Shown one piece after another: positions 42,501-52,942 of a DNA stretch of 64,000 nt. The notes below the pieces were generated by a model. It had not been told where the DNA came from, did not search any database, and was given only the letters and a program-made list of their open reading frames with translations. Position 1 is the stretch's first letter. The number at the start of each line of letters is the position of its first letter. The DNA comes from Flavobacterium chungbukense (GTDB lineage: Bacteria; Bacteroidota; Bacteroidia; Flavobacteriales; Flavobacteriaceae). Made by a program: the position numbers and the translations under genes. The stretch is taken from positions 1,104,206 through 1,168,205 of the forward strand of contig NZ_JAJGZV010000002.1 of NCBI RefSeq assembly GCF_020805785.1, given 5' to 3'.

Positions 42501-45500
42501 TTATAGTCCAATTGATAATCCAAAAAGAACTGATTTTGTTGATGGATACTTCAAACCATTTCCTGTATCCAACTCTGGATCCCATAGTTTAAAATTAGAT
42601 ACATACCACAAATTGTTTCCGCTGATATAAATTCTCAATCCTTGTAAATACATTTTTTCTGCCATTGCTTTTGTTAGAGAATATCCAATTTCCATTGTTT
42701 TCATACGTCCAAAACTCATGTCTTTTTTCCACCAAGTAGAAGCTACGGCATTATTTGCATTTGGTCCATAACTCAATCTTGGCCAAAACACATCTTGACT
42801 TGGATTTTCTTCTGTCCAACGGTCTTCATAATTTGAATAAATATTTCCTAAAGTACCTGTACCACTTCCTGGAATAAAATTAGAACCTCCAATCATTCTT
42901 TCTGATTTTCCAATTCCTTGAAAGAAAAAGCTAAAATCGAATTGTTTGTATTTCAAATTACTTCCAAAACCATATACAATTTGCGGATCTGTTGTTCCAC
43001 CAATGAAACCTTCATCTAAACCGCTGATGATTCCGTCACCATTTCTATCTTCATATTTAATATCTCCTGGTCTAAGTGATGTTCCAAAAGTTGGCACTGG
43101 CAATCCTGGCGCAAGTACGCCCGGTGAAGCAAAATCTTCATCTGTGTAAAGTCCTTTTGCGATATAACCCCATAAAGTATTATTTTGAATACCTGTTCCA
43201 GAACGGTAGGTTCCTTTTACCGCTTCGGCTTCGTCTCTTTCTGTCACTTTATTTTCAACATAAGTAAAGTTGAAACGCCAGCTCATAAAGAAATCGGCAG
43301 TCATTTGTTTATTAAAGTTAAATCCAATTTCAAGACCTTTGTTTTCCATTTTTCCAAAGTTGGCCCAAGGTGCATTAATAAATCCTGCTTGTGTTGGAAC
43401 CGTATTTCTTTCTACAAAAATGTCTTTTCTTTTTTCTTGAAATACATCTACCGTCAAATCCATAATATTGAATAATCCTAATTCGATACCAATATCTGCT
43501 TTAGCTACTTTTTCCCAAGTCAAATCATTTACTCCGATTTGACCTTCTTCAATTCCTTCAAATTTTACTCCTTGTCCTGTTCCAAACCAGTAATCAGAAT
43601 TGTTATTGTCACTAATTGTAGTCAGGTATGCAAACCTTCTATTTCCTCCAATATTATCATTTCCAACTAATCCGTAAGAACCACGAATTTTTAGTTTATT
43701 GAAAACATCTTTATAAGGTTCCATGAATTTTTCTTCAGAGGCAATCCATCCCATTGCTACAGAAGGGAAAAATCCGTAGCGGTTTCCTTTTGCGAAATTT
43801 TCAGATCCGTTGTATCCAAAGTTAAATTCTCCAACGTATTTTCTATCAAATGTATAAGAAGTTCTACCCGCTAAACCTTGATGTTTAAAAGCTTGAGGCG
43901 CTGTTCCATCATTATAACTGTCTTGATTGTATAATAAAAGTCCACTTAAATCATGTTTCCCAAAAGCACGGTTATATGTCGTATTGGCTTCCAGATAAAT
44001 ACGCCTGTTTCCAAATACAGCATCTGTTTTATATCCTAAATATTCTTGACCAAATGCCTGAACAGTTCCGTGAATTAAACTTCCATCTAAATCTCTTTGT
44101 GTGGCAACGTTATAATAATCAGGTGATTTTCCGCGAGTGATTCTATTTTCTGAATAAGAGTCAAATGAATACGTAAATTTTGCTTTAAGTCCTGGAGTAA
44201 TTCCTTTTAAATCTTGTTCTAATGATACCAAACTTTCAATTTTACTACCTCCCTGTCTATAATAACCTTGTTGTGTACCAACAGCCCAAGGATTTTCTCT
44301 AGCAAAAACTCTCGGAATTTTTCCGTCAGAATAAATCGCTGGATGTACAAAAGGAGTTGTTTCGAACGCAGTACCAAATAAAAAGTCTGTACTTGTATTT
44401 GCTTTATTAATGTTTTGTAAAAATCCCCCAATATTTACTCTCAATAAAGTCGTTTTAGATACGTTTACATCTACATTGGTACGAACATTTGCTCTATTTA
44501 ATCTGGTTTCAGAATCGTAGGTTTGATTGGGATCTGCTGCCAAAATACCGTTTTCACTATAATAAGAAGCCGTTAAAGCATATCTCAAAATCTCAGATCC
44601 ACCCGCAACATTCAAATTAGTTCTTGAAGTAAAAGCAAATTTTTTAGTTATAGCATCGATCCAATTTACGTCTGGATATAAATCTGGATCATAATTACTG
44701 GCTGTTCTCGCAATACGATCATCTGAAAACAATTGAGGTCTTCCTTGTTCTGTTGCCAATTCATTTAAAAGCGTCATATATGGAGCAGCTTTTATAAACT
44801 CAGGTAACTTAGTTGGTTCTTGAATAGAATATTCTGTTCGAACCTGAATTGTAGGTGTTCCCACAAAACCTCTTTTAGTATTAATCAAAATTACTCCGTT
44901 TGCACCTCTTACTCCATAAACCGCACTTGCAGCCGCATCTTTTAAAACAGAGAAAGATTCGATTTCTGAAGGATCAAGATCGTTTAGATTTCTTTCAATT
45001 CCATCTACCAAAACCAACGGATTTGTTCCTCCTTTAAAAGTAGAAATTCCACGAATCTTGATATCCGATTGATCGTAACCTGGCTCTCCAGATCTTTGCA
45101 CCGCCATAATACCCGTAACTTGTCCCGCTAGATTGTTTCCTAAAGTACGAGCCGTTCCCACTTGTAAAAGCGAAGGCTTGATTGTAGCAATCGCTCCTAC
45201 AACCGATGCTTTTTTCTGAGTTCCGTAACCTACTACAACTACAGCTTGAAGATCGCTGGTTTCATCTTGGAGGGTTACATTTATCTTTTTTGAATTGTTT
45301 ACAGGTATCTCAACCTCTTTCATTCCGATATACTTAAATACAAGAATGGCTTGTTGAGAAGATACGGTAATGGTAAAACTTCCGTCAAAGTCTGTTGAAA
45401 CCGCATTTTTAGTTCCTTTTTCGATTACGGTTGCACTTGGCATTGAAAGTCCTTTTGAATCTACAACAGTTCCCGTTATCTTTATAAGATCTTTTGAATT

Positions 45501-45641
45501 GCCTGTTTGAGCGTGAGTAGTGCCTGCACAGAGCATTAAAAAAAATAAGCAAATCAATCCGATTTCATTTAGCTTTAATTTACTCCAGGCAAATAAGCTC
45601 AAATGATCGGATGACATTTTCCACGTCGTTTTAATTTTCAT
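42501..45641 (-). CDS. SusC/RagA-family TonB-dependent transporter of the PUL
   Basis: A 1046-residue outer-membrane protein: signal peptide (~to 45), CarboxypepD_reg-like domain (KITGTVVDSKGLSMPSATV), TonB-box region (VVVVGYGTQKKASVVGAI), plug (IRGISTFKGGTNPLVLVDG; ESFSVLKDAAASAVYGVRGANG) and barrel ending LFGLSIGL. It imports oligosaccharides released at the surface. It is the first gene of the operon running left to the GH31-PA14 gene. A 69-bp element shared with the other leftward operon lies 191-259 bp upstream of its start (45832-45900) and probably binds the hybrid regulator. Confidence 0.96.
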   Translation of the reverse strand: MKIKTTWKMSSDHLSLFAWSKLKLNEIGLICLFFLMLCAGTTHAQTGNSKDLIKITGTVVDSKGLSMPSATVIEKGTKNAVSTDFDGSFTITVSSQQAILVFKYIGMKEVEIPVNNSKKINVTLQDETSDLQAVVVVGYGTQKKASVVGAIATIKPSLLQVGTARTLGNNLAGQVTGIMAVQRSGEPGYDQSDIKIRGISTFKGGTNPLVLVDGIERNLNDLDPSEIESFSVLKDAAASAVYGVRGANGVILINTKRGFVGTPTIQVRTEYSIQEPTKLPEFIKAAPYMTLLNELATEQGRPQLFSDDRIARTASNYDPDLYPDVNWIDAITKKFAFTSRTNLNVAGGSEILRYALTASYYSENGILAADPNQTYDSETRLNRANVRTNVDVNVSKTTLLRVNIGGFLQNINKANTSTDFLFGTAFETTPFVHPAIYSDGKIPRVFARENPWAVGTQQGYYRQGGSKIESLVSLEQDLKGITPGLKAKFTYSFDSYSENRITRGKSPDYYNVATQRDLDGSLIHGTVQAFGQEYLGYKTDAVFGNRRIYLEANTTYNRAFGKHDLSGLLLYNQDSYNDGTAPQAFKHQGLAGRTSYTFDRKYVGEFNFGYNGSENFAKGNRYGFFPSVAMGWIASEEKFMEPYKDVFNKLKIRGSYGLVGNDNIGGNRRFAYLTTISDNNNSDYWFGTGQGVKFEGIEEGQIGVNDLTWEKVAKADIGIELGLFNIMDLTVDVFQEKRKDIFVERNTVPTQAGFINAPWANFGKMENKGLEIGFNFNKQMTADFFMSWRFNFTYVENKVTERDEAEAVKGTYRSGTGIQNNTLWGYIAKGLYTDEDFASPGVLAPGLPVPTFGTSLRPGDIKYEDRNGDGIISGLDEGFIGGTTDPQIVYGFGSNLKYKQFDFSFFFQGIGKSERMIGGSNFIPGSGTGTLGNIYSNYEDRWTEENPSQDVFWPRLSYGPNANNAVASTWWKKDMSFGRMKTMEIGYSLTKAMAEKMYLQGLRIYISGNNLWYVSNFKLWDPELDTGNGLKYPSTKSVLFGLSIGL

Positions 45642-46243
45642 TTTGGTTTACTTTTTGGTTTGGTTATTAGTTAGTTTCAAATAAAAAAGATTTCTCTATT
45701 ATTTCATTTTAGTTTCCTTTATAATGCAAATATCGTTTGGGTACGAATCGCATTACTTTTTGAGACATTCTAAAATATTATGTCCTTTTTTTACAGATAC
45801 CATAATTTATCTCTTAAAAAAATCTTTTTATTTTTTGACCAAATTAGCGTAATGCTAACATTATTTTAATCCCATTTTGTTTCAAAGTTGTGTTCAATTG
45901 ATTCATTGAGCACCCGAAAACACTGGAAATAAGGAATATGAATCAAATTGAAAGCGAAATGAGAGGCAAATGAAAAAATTCTGTTTTAAAAAGACTTTTC
46001 AAGATTAATTTTAAAAATGTCCTTTAGACTAAAGTTCATGCTTCAGATCAATTCATAAAAAATCACAGCAGTAAATCAATAGATTATCGCCTCAATTATA
46101 AATGGAATTTGAAATGGAATCAGAAAAGAGAAAACGCAGCTGCAAACAGTAAAGATGTTTTACTTTAAATTATTTCCAGGTAAAAATTATAAGTATTAAA
46201 AGCAATAATTACATCTTCACGTTTTACAACTATATCTTTTGCA
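45642..46243. other. 602-bp non-coding region upstream of susC
   Basis: AT-rich and gene-free. It holds the conserved 69-bp element (45832-45900). The remainder, up to the stop of the GH43 gene at 46244, shows no hairpin strong enough to call a terminator. Confidence 0.6.
45832..45900 (-). promoter_or_regulatory. Conserved PUL operator, copy A (upstream of susC)
   Basis: A 69-bp stretch aligns without gaps to 53163-53231 with 55 identical positions (~80%). The best-conserved blocks are TTTTTGACCAAA, ATTTTAATCCCATTT and TGTTCAA. It lies 191-259 bp upstream of susC. Its position and recurrence fit the binding site of the hybrid two-component regulator at 53340. Confidence 0.7.
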
Positions 46244-47224
46244 TTATTTAATGAATTGTGCTTTTACGCCTTCATTCGTAATCGTTACAGGTTTTATAAA
46301 ACCGTTTTCATCAAAGTGCAGTTCTTCCATACAAGTTTCTCTCGAATTTGCATGAGTTTCAGTAAGCGGTCTTCTGTGGTACACAATGTAATATTTTTCA
46401 GAATTGGGTATTTTTATAATAGAATGATGACCCGCGCCTACAGCAATTTTCGGATCTTGCTCTAATATTTTGCCAATTCTTTTAAAAGGTCCCATCGGAG
46501 AATCTGCAATAGCGTAAGCCACACAATAATCGGGACCTATCCAACCACCTTCTGACCACATAAAGTAGTATTTGTTGTTTTTTATAAACATAAAAGGACC
46601 TTCGACATAATTCTCTGGCGTGATTTCTTTGAAAACCGTTTGATCTTCAAAAGGAATAAAACCCGTATAATCGGGTTTTAATTTTGCAATATTACAATGT
46701 CTCCATCCGCCATAAATTAAATAACATTGGCCGTCTTTATCTTTAAAAACAAATTGATCAATAGGTTGCGCGCCATTATAGAATTTATCGACTAACGGTT
46801 TTCCTAAATAATCTTTGTAAGGACCTTCGGGTTTTGAAGCGACAGCAACGCCAATTCCACCTACTTCATTATCATTTTGAATATCATTTGCTCCAAAAAA
46901 GAGAAAATATTTATTTTTATGTTTAATAATAGAAGGCGCCCAAATGGCTTTTTTCGCCCATTTTACTGCTGAACTATCTAAAATCTTTTCGTGTTTTGTC
47001 CAATGCACTAAATCTTTTGAAGAAAAAGCATCGAAAAAAACCTGTTTCTCATAAGGAGCCGAAAAAGTGGGATAAACCCAATATGTTTTATCGAAAATAA
47101 TGGCTTCTGGATCGGCGTACCAACCTTTAAATATAGGATTATTGTTTTTGGTTTGATTCAAATCTGATTGAGCAATAGCTTTTGAAAAAGAAATAACCAC
47201 AAGAAAATAAAATATATTTTTCAT
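46244..47224 (-). CDS. GH43-family glycosidase (single domain)
   Basis: A 326-residue secreted enzyme with a signal peptide to ~18 (KAIAQSD). The propeller starts with FKGWYADPEAI (catalytic Asp), has IWAPSIIKHKNKYFLFF and ends its active-site set with NYVEGPFMFIKNNKYYF (general acid Glu). It lacks extra domains and is full length for a minimal GH43. Substrates in the family are arabinofuranosides or xylosides. It is the last gene of the upstream leftward operon (GH43-GH31-GH92-GH43), 11 bp after GH92. Confidence 0.9.
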   Translation of the reverse strand: MKNIFYFLVVISFSKAIAQSDLNQTKNNNPIFKGWYADPEAIIFDKTYWVYPTFSAPYEKQVFFDAFSSKDLVHWTKHEKILDSSAVKWAKKAIWAPSIIKHKNKYFLFFGANDIQNDNEVGGIGVAVASKPEGPYKDYLGKPLVDKFYNGAQPIDQFVFKDKDGQCYLIYGGWRHCNIAKLKPDYTGFIPFEDQTVFKEITPENYVEGPFMFIKNNKYYFMWSEGGWIGPDYCVAYAIADSPMGPFKRIGKILEQDPKIAVGAGHHSIIKIPNSEKYYIVYHRRPLTETHANSRETCMEELHFDENGFIKPVTITNEGVKAQFIK

Positions 47225-47235
47225 ACTTAAATCAA

Positions 47236-49599
47236 TTAATTAGACCAGTTATTTGAAGGTTGAGCGTCTACTTTCATTTTTAAATTTCCTCCTTTTCGAA
47301 TAGTTGCCAAATCAATTGAAAGTACATTTACATTCTTTTCATTCAGTTTAACTTCTTGAAGATAAATATTGCTTTTGGTGTTGTTTTTCACCTCAATAAC
47401 AAAGATTTTATTTTTTGTTTTATCCGATTGTTTAATAGTAACTTTATCAAACAACGGACTTCCAATTTGAAATGACGGATTAATATCGGTCAAACCTTTC
47501 ACATCAAATAAACCTATGGAAGACATGACGTACCAAGCTCCCAATTGACCTTGATCTTCATCTTGTCCGTAACCATAACCGTGAATTCCTTCTGTTCCGT
47601 AAAATTCGTCACAAATAGCATGTACCCATTTTTGAGTTAAGTAAGGTTTTCCAGAAAAATTAAAAAGCCAGGAAATGTGCAAGTTCGGCTGATTTCCATG
47701 ATTATAAAATCCTGATAATCCAGCGAAAGCATCGATTTTAGTTCCGCCGCCAAATACATTTTTTTGAGATTTTGTAAAGATATCATTCAAACGTTCGTTA
47801 AAAGTATCTCTTCCTAAAGTTGCAACTAATTCTGGAACATTGTGAGGCACATAAAAAGTGTACTGCCAAGCATTTCCTTCCTGAAATCCGCGCCAAGGTT
47901 CAGACGGATTAAAGTTTTGTATAAATTTCCCGTTAGCATATTTGGGTCTTATAAAAGTGGTTTCTTTATCATAAAGCAATTTCCAGCCATCTGCCAGTTT
48001 GATCAGTTTTTCGTAATCTGCAGTTTTACCTAATGCCTTTGCAAATTGTGCAACTGCATAGGCGCTGTACGAATATTCCAAAGTGTGAGAAGCGGAAAAT
48101 CCAGAACCTTCTGTATTGGTTTTGAAATCCATATTATCTAAAAATGGCGAATAACCTAAATCTACAAATTGCTTCACATCCATTTTTCCTGCGCCTTCAA
48201 TTCGGTCTTCCCATTCTAATTCATTTTTTAAAGCTGCTTCATATCCTTTTTCAACATCAAAATTTCGAATGCCAGAATTGTAGGCCGATGCAATTGCAAG
48301 TCCAGTAAAATTGGTTCCAACTCCAGAAACATATTTACTATTTGCAATTCCGTCACCAAGCCAGCCAGCATCTTTATAAACAAGCAATTGTCCTTGAACC
48401 CAATCTGCATAATATTCAGGATAAGCCAAAGCCCAAAGTTGCGTCAGATTCCAAAAACCGCCCCAAATCGCATCTGTATTGTAATAATTGTGTTGCGGTT
48501 TTCCTTTTGAATCTAACGGAATTTGACCGACTTTACCATTGTTCATCGGATAGGCACCGTTTACATCGCTTCCTAATCCGCGGCCTAATAAAGCGTGGTA
48601 TAAACCGGTGTAGAATTTAATTTTATCGTTCTCATTTTTTCCTTCTACGGTTATTCTTCCCAAATAATCATTCCAAACGGTTTGGTTTTGTTTTTTGGCT
48701 TCATCAAAATTTAGATTTTTTGCTTCAGTATCTAGATTTAATCTGGCATTAGCTATAGAAGTATACGACAATCCGATTTTTACGGTGATCTTTTCATTTT
48801 CTTTAGTATCAAAAGTGAAATAAACTCCCGCGCCTTCTCCACTGATTTCTTTATCTCCCGCTTTAGTTTCTTTTTTATTGAATACTCCTGAACTTGTCGG
48901 TTTTTTATCTAAAACTGCCGAAAAATACATCGCGACCTCAGCGCCTGTTTGGTATTTCTTCACATATTCTGGAATGGTTATTACATAACCTTCAATTCTT
49001 CCGTCTTTGGTAATCGTAACTTTTGATTCTTTAACGGCTCCGCTCTCGCCTTGTCTGTTTCCAATGTCAAAAATGATATTAGACTGTGAAGATTTTGGAA
49101 AAGTATAACGTTGAAAACCGACTCTTTTTGTAGCTGTAAGTTCTGCTTTTATGTTGTAATCTTTTAATAAAACCGAATAATATCCAGACGTAGCATATTC
49201 GTCTTTTCGATCAAATCTAGATCGGTAACCTTCGTCAGGATTTTCAAGACTTCCTGGTATCGTTTGTAATTTTCCAACAGAAGGTGCTAATACAATTCCG
49301 CCTACTTGAAATTCATGCAAACACGCAAAACCTTCAATAGACGTATCTCTATCATCGTAACCTGTGGCTTCCCAACCGTCTTTATTACCCAAATGTGCGT
49401 TGGTTGAAGGTCCCAATTTTGCCAATCCAAACGGCATTGCGGCTGGTGTATAAAAAAACCAGCGGCTGTGTGCCGTTCCAATATTTGGATTTACATAATC
49501 GGATAATTTTTTTCCGGTTTGCTGGCTTAAAGCGACGTTAGTCATTAAAGAGAAAACAGTTATGAAGCAAGATTTTATAAAGGTATTTTTCATGATCAA
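47236..49599 (-). CDS. GH92-family alpha-mannosidase
   Basis: A 787-residue secreted enzyme; signal peptide to ~25, with an alternative ATG at codon 3. The N-terminal beta-sandwich shows VNPNIGTAHSRWFFYTPAAMPFGLAKLGP, then GFACLHEFQVGG. The (alpha/alpha)6 catalytic domain shows YYNTDAIWGGFWNLTQLWALAYPEY and GYGQDEDQGQLGAWYVMSSIGLF, both hallmark segments of GH92. These calcium-dependent exo-enzymes remove alpha-linked mannose from N-glycans or fungal mannans. The gene starts one base from the GH31 stop and precedes a GH43 gene. Its presence suggests the PUL target carries alpha-mannosyl residues. Confidence 0.93.
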   Translation of the reverse strand: MIMKNTFIKSCFITVFSLMTNVALSQQTGKKLSDYVNPNIGTAHSRWFFYTPAAMPFGLAKLGPSTNAHLGNKDGWEATGYDDRDTSIEGFACLHEFQVGGIVLAPSVGKLQTIPGSLENPDEGYRSRFDRKDEYATSGYYSVLLKDYNIKAELTATKRVGFQRYTFPKSSQSNIIFDIGNRQGESGAVKESKVTITKDGRIEGYVITIPEYVKKYQTGAEVAMYFSAVLDKKPTSSGVFNKKETKAGDKEISGEGAGVYFTFDTKENEKITVKIGLSYTSIANARLNLDTEAKNLNFDEAKKQNQTVWNDYLGRITVEGKNENDKIKFYTGLYHALLGRGLGSDVNGAYPMNNGKVGQIPLDSKGKPQHNYYNTDAIWGGFWNLTQLWALAYPEYYADWVQGQLLVYKDAGWLGDGIANSKYVSGVGTNFTGLAIASAYNSGIRNFDVEKGYEAALKNELEWEDRIEGAGKMDVKQFVDLGYSPFLDNMDFKTNTEGSGFSASHTLEYSYSAYAVAQFAKALGKTADYEKLIKLADGWKLLYDKETTFIRPKYANGKFIQNFNPSEPWRGFQEGNAWQYTFYVPHNVPELVATLGRDTFNERLNDIFTKSQKNVFGGGTKIDAFAGLSGFYNHGNQPNLHISWLFNFSGKPYLTQKWVHAICDEFYGTEGIHGYGYGQDEDQGQLGAWYVMSSIGLFDVKGLTDINPSFQIGSPLFDKVTIKQSDKTKNKIFVIEVKNNTKSNIYLQEVKLNEKNVNVLSIDLATIRKGGNLKMKVDAQPSNNWSN

Positions 49600-51765
49600 T
49601 TATTTTAAAGCAATTGTAATTCCATCTTTTAGACTTCCTGAAGCACTATAAGTTTTGCCATCAAGCAATAAACTCACATTGATTTTTTGAATTTCAGTGT
49701 TTTTTCTTTTTCCTTCTACTTGAGACACTTTCACCAAAACTTTATCATTCTTTTTTTCAGCAATAAAAGTGATTAAAGCGTAATCTCCTTTTTCAAATCC
49801 AAAACCATCTCCTGAGTCTAAATACAATTCTCCATTTGCTGTATTTTTTGCATTAAGGCAAACAAAAAGACTTAGCGGATCAAAAGAATTTTCTCCTGCA
49901 TTTTGAATTATTTTTCCAGCGGGAATAATAGAACCGCCTTTTATTTTCAGTTTTGCTTGATATTTATCTTGTTTTTCGCCTTCAATCAAATTTAATTCTT
50001 CCCAAATTCCAGTTGGAAGTTTTGGGTCTTTTGCAAATGCAGGAACAACCAAAAGATTTTCTCCTAATAAAAAGGCTTGTTCTTCTGCTCTCAAACATGC
50101 ATCTTTAACATCGGCAAAAAAAACAGGAGCCATTACTGGAAGTCCCGTTTTAGAAGACTCATAAAAAAGCGTGTATAAATAAGGCAACAGACGGTAACGG
50201 CGTTCTAAGGCAATACGAGAAGTTTTCTCAATCTCTAATCCATAAGCCCAAGGTTCTTTGTCATTGGTTCCTGCGCAGGCATGTCCGCGTGCGAAAGGCA
50301 TAAAAGCGCCAAAACTTAACCAGTTTGCCCATAAATCCCCATCTGTATTTCCTAAGAAACCTCCAATATCTGGCCCATTAAAAGGCTGACCAGATAATCC
50401 TAAAGTCAACGACATTGGAACAGAAAGTTTCAGATGATCCCAGCCTGCGAAATTATCGCCTGTCCAAGTTGCTGCATAGCGCTGTCCTCCCAATAAATTG
50501 GATCTTGTAAGCAGAAAAGGTCGTTTTTCTGGATTTGTTTCTAAAATTCCATTGTAAGATGCCTCTACCATCAAACGTCCATAAGCATTATGATAAAGCA
50601 AATGCGAACCTTTCGGTAAATTTCCTCCTCCTTTGTGTGGTGTATCGTACGGCATTGTTCCTAGACGTTTGTCTTCTGGAAAATCATTATCGTTTACGGC
50701 AGGTTCATTCATATCATTCCAAACTCCGTCAATTCCTGTATTTAAGAAATCTTTGTAAAGAGTACCCCACCAATTTCTCGTTTTTGGATCTGTAAAATCA
50801 GGAAAAACACAATCTCCTGGCCAAACTTTACCGTGATATTCTTCTCCGTTATTTTTCATTACCCAAACCTTATCTTTCGAACCTGATTGATAAACGCTGT
50901 AATCCTTATCTACTTTTACTCCAGGATCAATCATGTATACGGCACGAAAACCTTTTTGATGCAGATTGTCATTTAATCTTTTAGGATTTGAAAATCGAAT
51001 ACTATCAAAAGTAAAAACGCGATATCCTTGCATATAATCGATATCCATCCAAATTACATCGCAGGGAATTTTCTTTTCTCTGAAAGTGTCTGCAATTTCC
51101 ATAACGCGTTTTTCACTGTCATAAGAAAATCGGCATTGATGATAGCCTAAAGCCCAACGAGGTGGCAATTTTATTGTTCCTGTAAGCTCAGAAAGTCCTT
51201 TTATAACTTCTTGCGGAGAATTTCTATCGATAATATAAACTCTAAATAAAGCGCCTTCAGAGTTGTAAACAATCTCGTCTGAATTGGTAATTAATTCTGC
51301 TTTCCAAGTACTATCGAAAATAATTCCGAATGCAGAACCGTCTTCGCGCACACCCATAACCCACGGATGCGTTTGATACAATCTTTTTCCGCCTTCAACA
51401 CTGTAAGCTCCTGTATCGGTATTCCATAATTTTATAGCTTGTCCGTTGCGCAAAAGTGGCCCTGTCACTTCTCCGCCTCCATAAAGACTTACGTTTCCTT
51501 GAAGTTTTAGAACAGCACTTGCTTTATTATTTTTAAATAAAAACTCAGGAATCAAAGTCCAATTTGCGGGTATTTTTCCTTTTGATTTTGGTTCTGAAGA
51601 AAGTATTAGCGAAGGCGTTTTACTTTGATCAAATCCTTTCGGAATAAATTCAACAATTCCATTTCCCACCAATGAAGTTTTTTGCAAAGCAACTTCTTGA
51701 GCATTAATAACGGTGGAAGAAAGTGAAATAAAGAGAACGGAAAATAAGGTGGTTTTAAAATTCAT
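49600..51765 (-). CDS. GH31-family alpha-glycosidase
   Basis: A 721-residue secreted GH31 with a signal peptide to ~22. The nucleophile is Asp351 in WNDMNEP and the acid/base is Asp437 in WTGDN; other family marks include CDVIWMDIDYM and FMPFARGHA. Unlike the larger GH31 at 33813 it keeps the standard NDMNEP context, so it is most likely an alpha-glucosidase-type enzyme. It abuts GH92 on its downstream side and follows the GH43 gene by 127 bp. Full length for a compact GH31 without extra binding domains. Confidence 0.93.
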   Translation of the reverse strand: MNFKTTLFSVLFISLSSTVINAQEVALQKTSLVGNGIVEFIPKGFDQSKTPSLILSSEPKSKGKIPANWTLIPEFLFKNNKASAVLKLQGNVSLYGGGEVTGPLLRNGQAIKLWNTDTGAYSVEGGKRLYQTHPWVMGVREDGSAFGIIFDSTWKAELITNSDEIVYNSEGALFRVYIIDRNSPQEVIKGLSELTGTIKLPPRWALGYHQCRFSYDSEKRVMEIADTFREKKIPCDVIWMDIDYMQGYRVFTFDSIRFSNPKRLNDNLHQKGFRAVYMIDPGVKVDKDYSVYQSGSKDKVWVMKNNGEEYHGKVWPGDCVFPDFTDPKTRNWWGTLYKDFLNTGIDGVWNDMNEPAVNDNDFPEDKRLGTMPYDTPHKGGGNLPKGSHLLYHNAYGRLMVEASYNGILETNPEKRPFLLTRSNLLGGQRYAATWTGDNFAGWDHLKLSVPMSLTLGLSGQPFNGPDIGGFLGNTDGDLWANWLSFGAFMPFARGHACAGTNDKEPWAYGLEIEKTSRIALERRYRLLPYLYTLFYESSKTGLPVMAPVFFADVKDACLRAEEQAFLLGENLLVVPAFAKDPKLPTGIWEELNLIEGEKQDKYQAKLKIKGGSIIPAGKIIQNAGENSFDPLSLFVCLNAKNTANGELYLDSGDGFGFEKGDYALITFIAEKKNDKVLVKVSQVEGKRKNTEIQKINVSLLLDGKTYSASGSLKDGITIALK

Positions 51766-51892
51766 TGTGGTTAGTTAGTAAATTGAAATGTTATTAAACT
51801 ATTATAAATCAACACTAACAAAACTACTAAAACGATTTAGTATTTTTATAAAAATGTTGATTTATTTTGTGATTTTAACTTGAAAAGAAATT

Positions 51893-52942
51893 CTAGATGG
51901 TAGGAATTCTTAGTGGAACTCCCGCAGATTCTGGTGTTCCAATTACTGGATTTCCTTTTTTATCCCATTTTAGTTTTTGCATTCTTGGAGATCTTTTTTC
52001 ACCGCAGCCTTCGCCCGGATTTGAATTTCCGTGATATAAAATCCAATCTTCTTTGCCGTTTGGAGATTTAAAAAACGAATTATGTCCTGGTGCATACACT
52101 TTATTTTTCTCAGATTGCTGTAAAATGGGCTGATCTGATTTTACCCAAGACGAGGCGTCCAATAAATTATCTTTTCCTGTAAAAGTCAGCAAACCCAAAC
52201 TGTAATTATCTGTCCAGCATCCGCTTGCAGAGAAAACAATAAATACTTTTTCATTGTGCGAAAGGAATTGTGGGCCTTCATTTACATTTACCTGCGCTGG
52301 GTTTACATCATCATGCAAGGCGCCGTGCAATTCCCAAGAATGGGTTGGACTCGAAATGAGAACTCGATCTCCGTCAATTTGAGTTGGATTTTTCATTTTG
52401 GCGATGTAAATATTCTGCTGTCCGTTGGTATCTCCTTCCCAACCTGACCAAATCATGTACAATTGTTTTTTATAACTGAAAATATTTCCGTCAATTGCCC
52501 ATTTATCAGTCTCTGCAGCGATTTTTCCCTTAAAAATCCATTCACCTTTCATTGGATCTTTGGAGTTATTTTCTAAAACATACATTCTGTGTGTTTGATT
52601 AGAGCCGTTATCTGCCGCAAAATAGGCATACCATTTTCCATCAATAAAATGAAATTCTGGCGCCCAGATTTCAGCGGCGTAATCTGTATTTTTTGGTGCA
52701 ATCCAAATGGTTTTCTTTTCTGCATTTTTTAAATCTGCCAGATTTTTGGTTTTAAAAAGAACCAAACGATCTTGCATAGTATGTGTATAGTAATAATAGC
52801 CATTGTAGAAAGTGCTGTATGGATCTGGTCCATAATCTAAAATGGGGTTTGTAAATGTTTTTTGTGCGAATAAAATAGTATTTCCAACAAAAAGTAAAAT
52901 GATAATTAATACCTGTTTTATGCTGTATTTTTTATTGTTCAT
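51893..52942 (-). CDS. GH43-family glycosidase, first gene of the upstream operon
   Basis: A 349-residue secreted enzyme with a signal peptide to ~26 (ILFAQKT). Propeller motifs: NPILDYGPDPYS (catalytic Asp), AEIWAPEFHFIDGKWYAYFAADNG, and VNEGPQFLSHNEKVFIVFSASG with the catalytic Glu. The C-terminal CGEKRSPRMQKLKWDKKG resembles arabinofuranosidase-type GH43 members. It is the first gene of the leftward operon and shares its upstream region with the divergent HTCS. A copy of the conserved 69-bp element lies 221-289 bp upstream of its start. Confidence 0.9.
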   Translation of the reverse strand: MNNKKYSIKQVLIIILLFVGNTILFAQKTFTNPILDYGPDPYSTFYNGYYYYTHTMQDRLVLFKTKNLADLKNAEKKTIWIAPKNTDYAAEIWAPEFHFIDGKWYAYFAADNGSNQTHRMYVLENNSKDPMKGEWIFKGKIAAETDKWAIDGNIFSYKKQLYMIWSGWEGDTNGQQNIYIAKMKNPTQIDGDRVLISSPTHSWELHGALHDDVNPAQVNVNEGPQFLSHNEKVFIVFSASGCWTDNYSLGLLTFTGKDNLLDASSWVKSDQPILQQSEKNKVYAPGHNSFFKSPNGKEDWILYHGNSNPGEGCGEKRSPRMQKLKWDKKGNPVIGTPESAGVPLRIPTI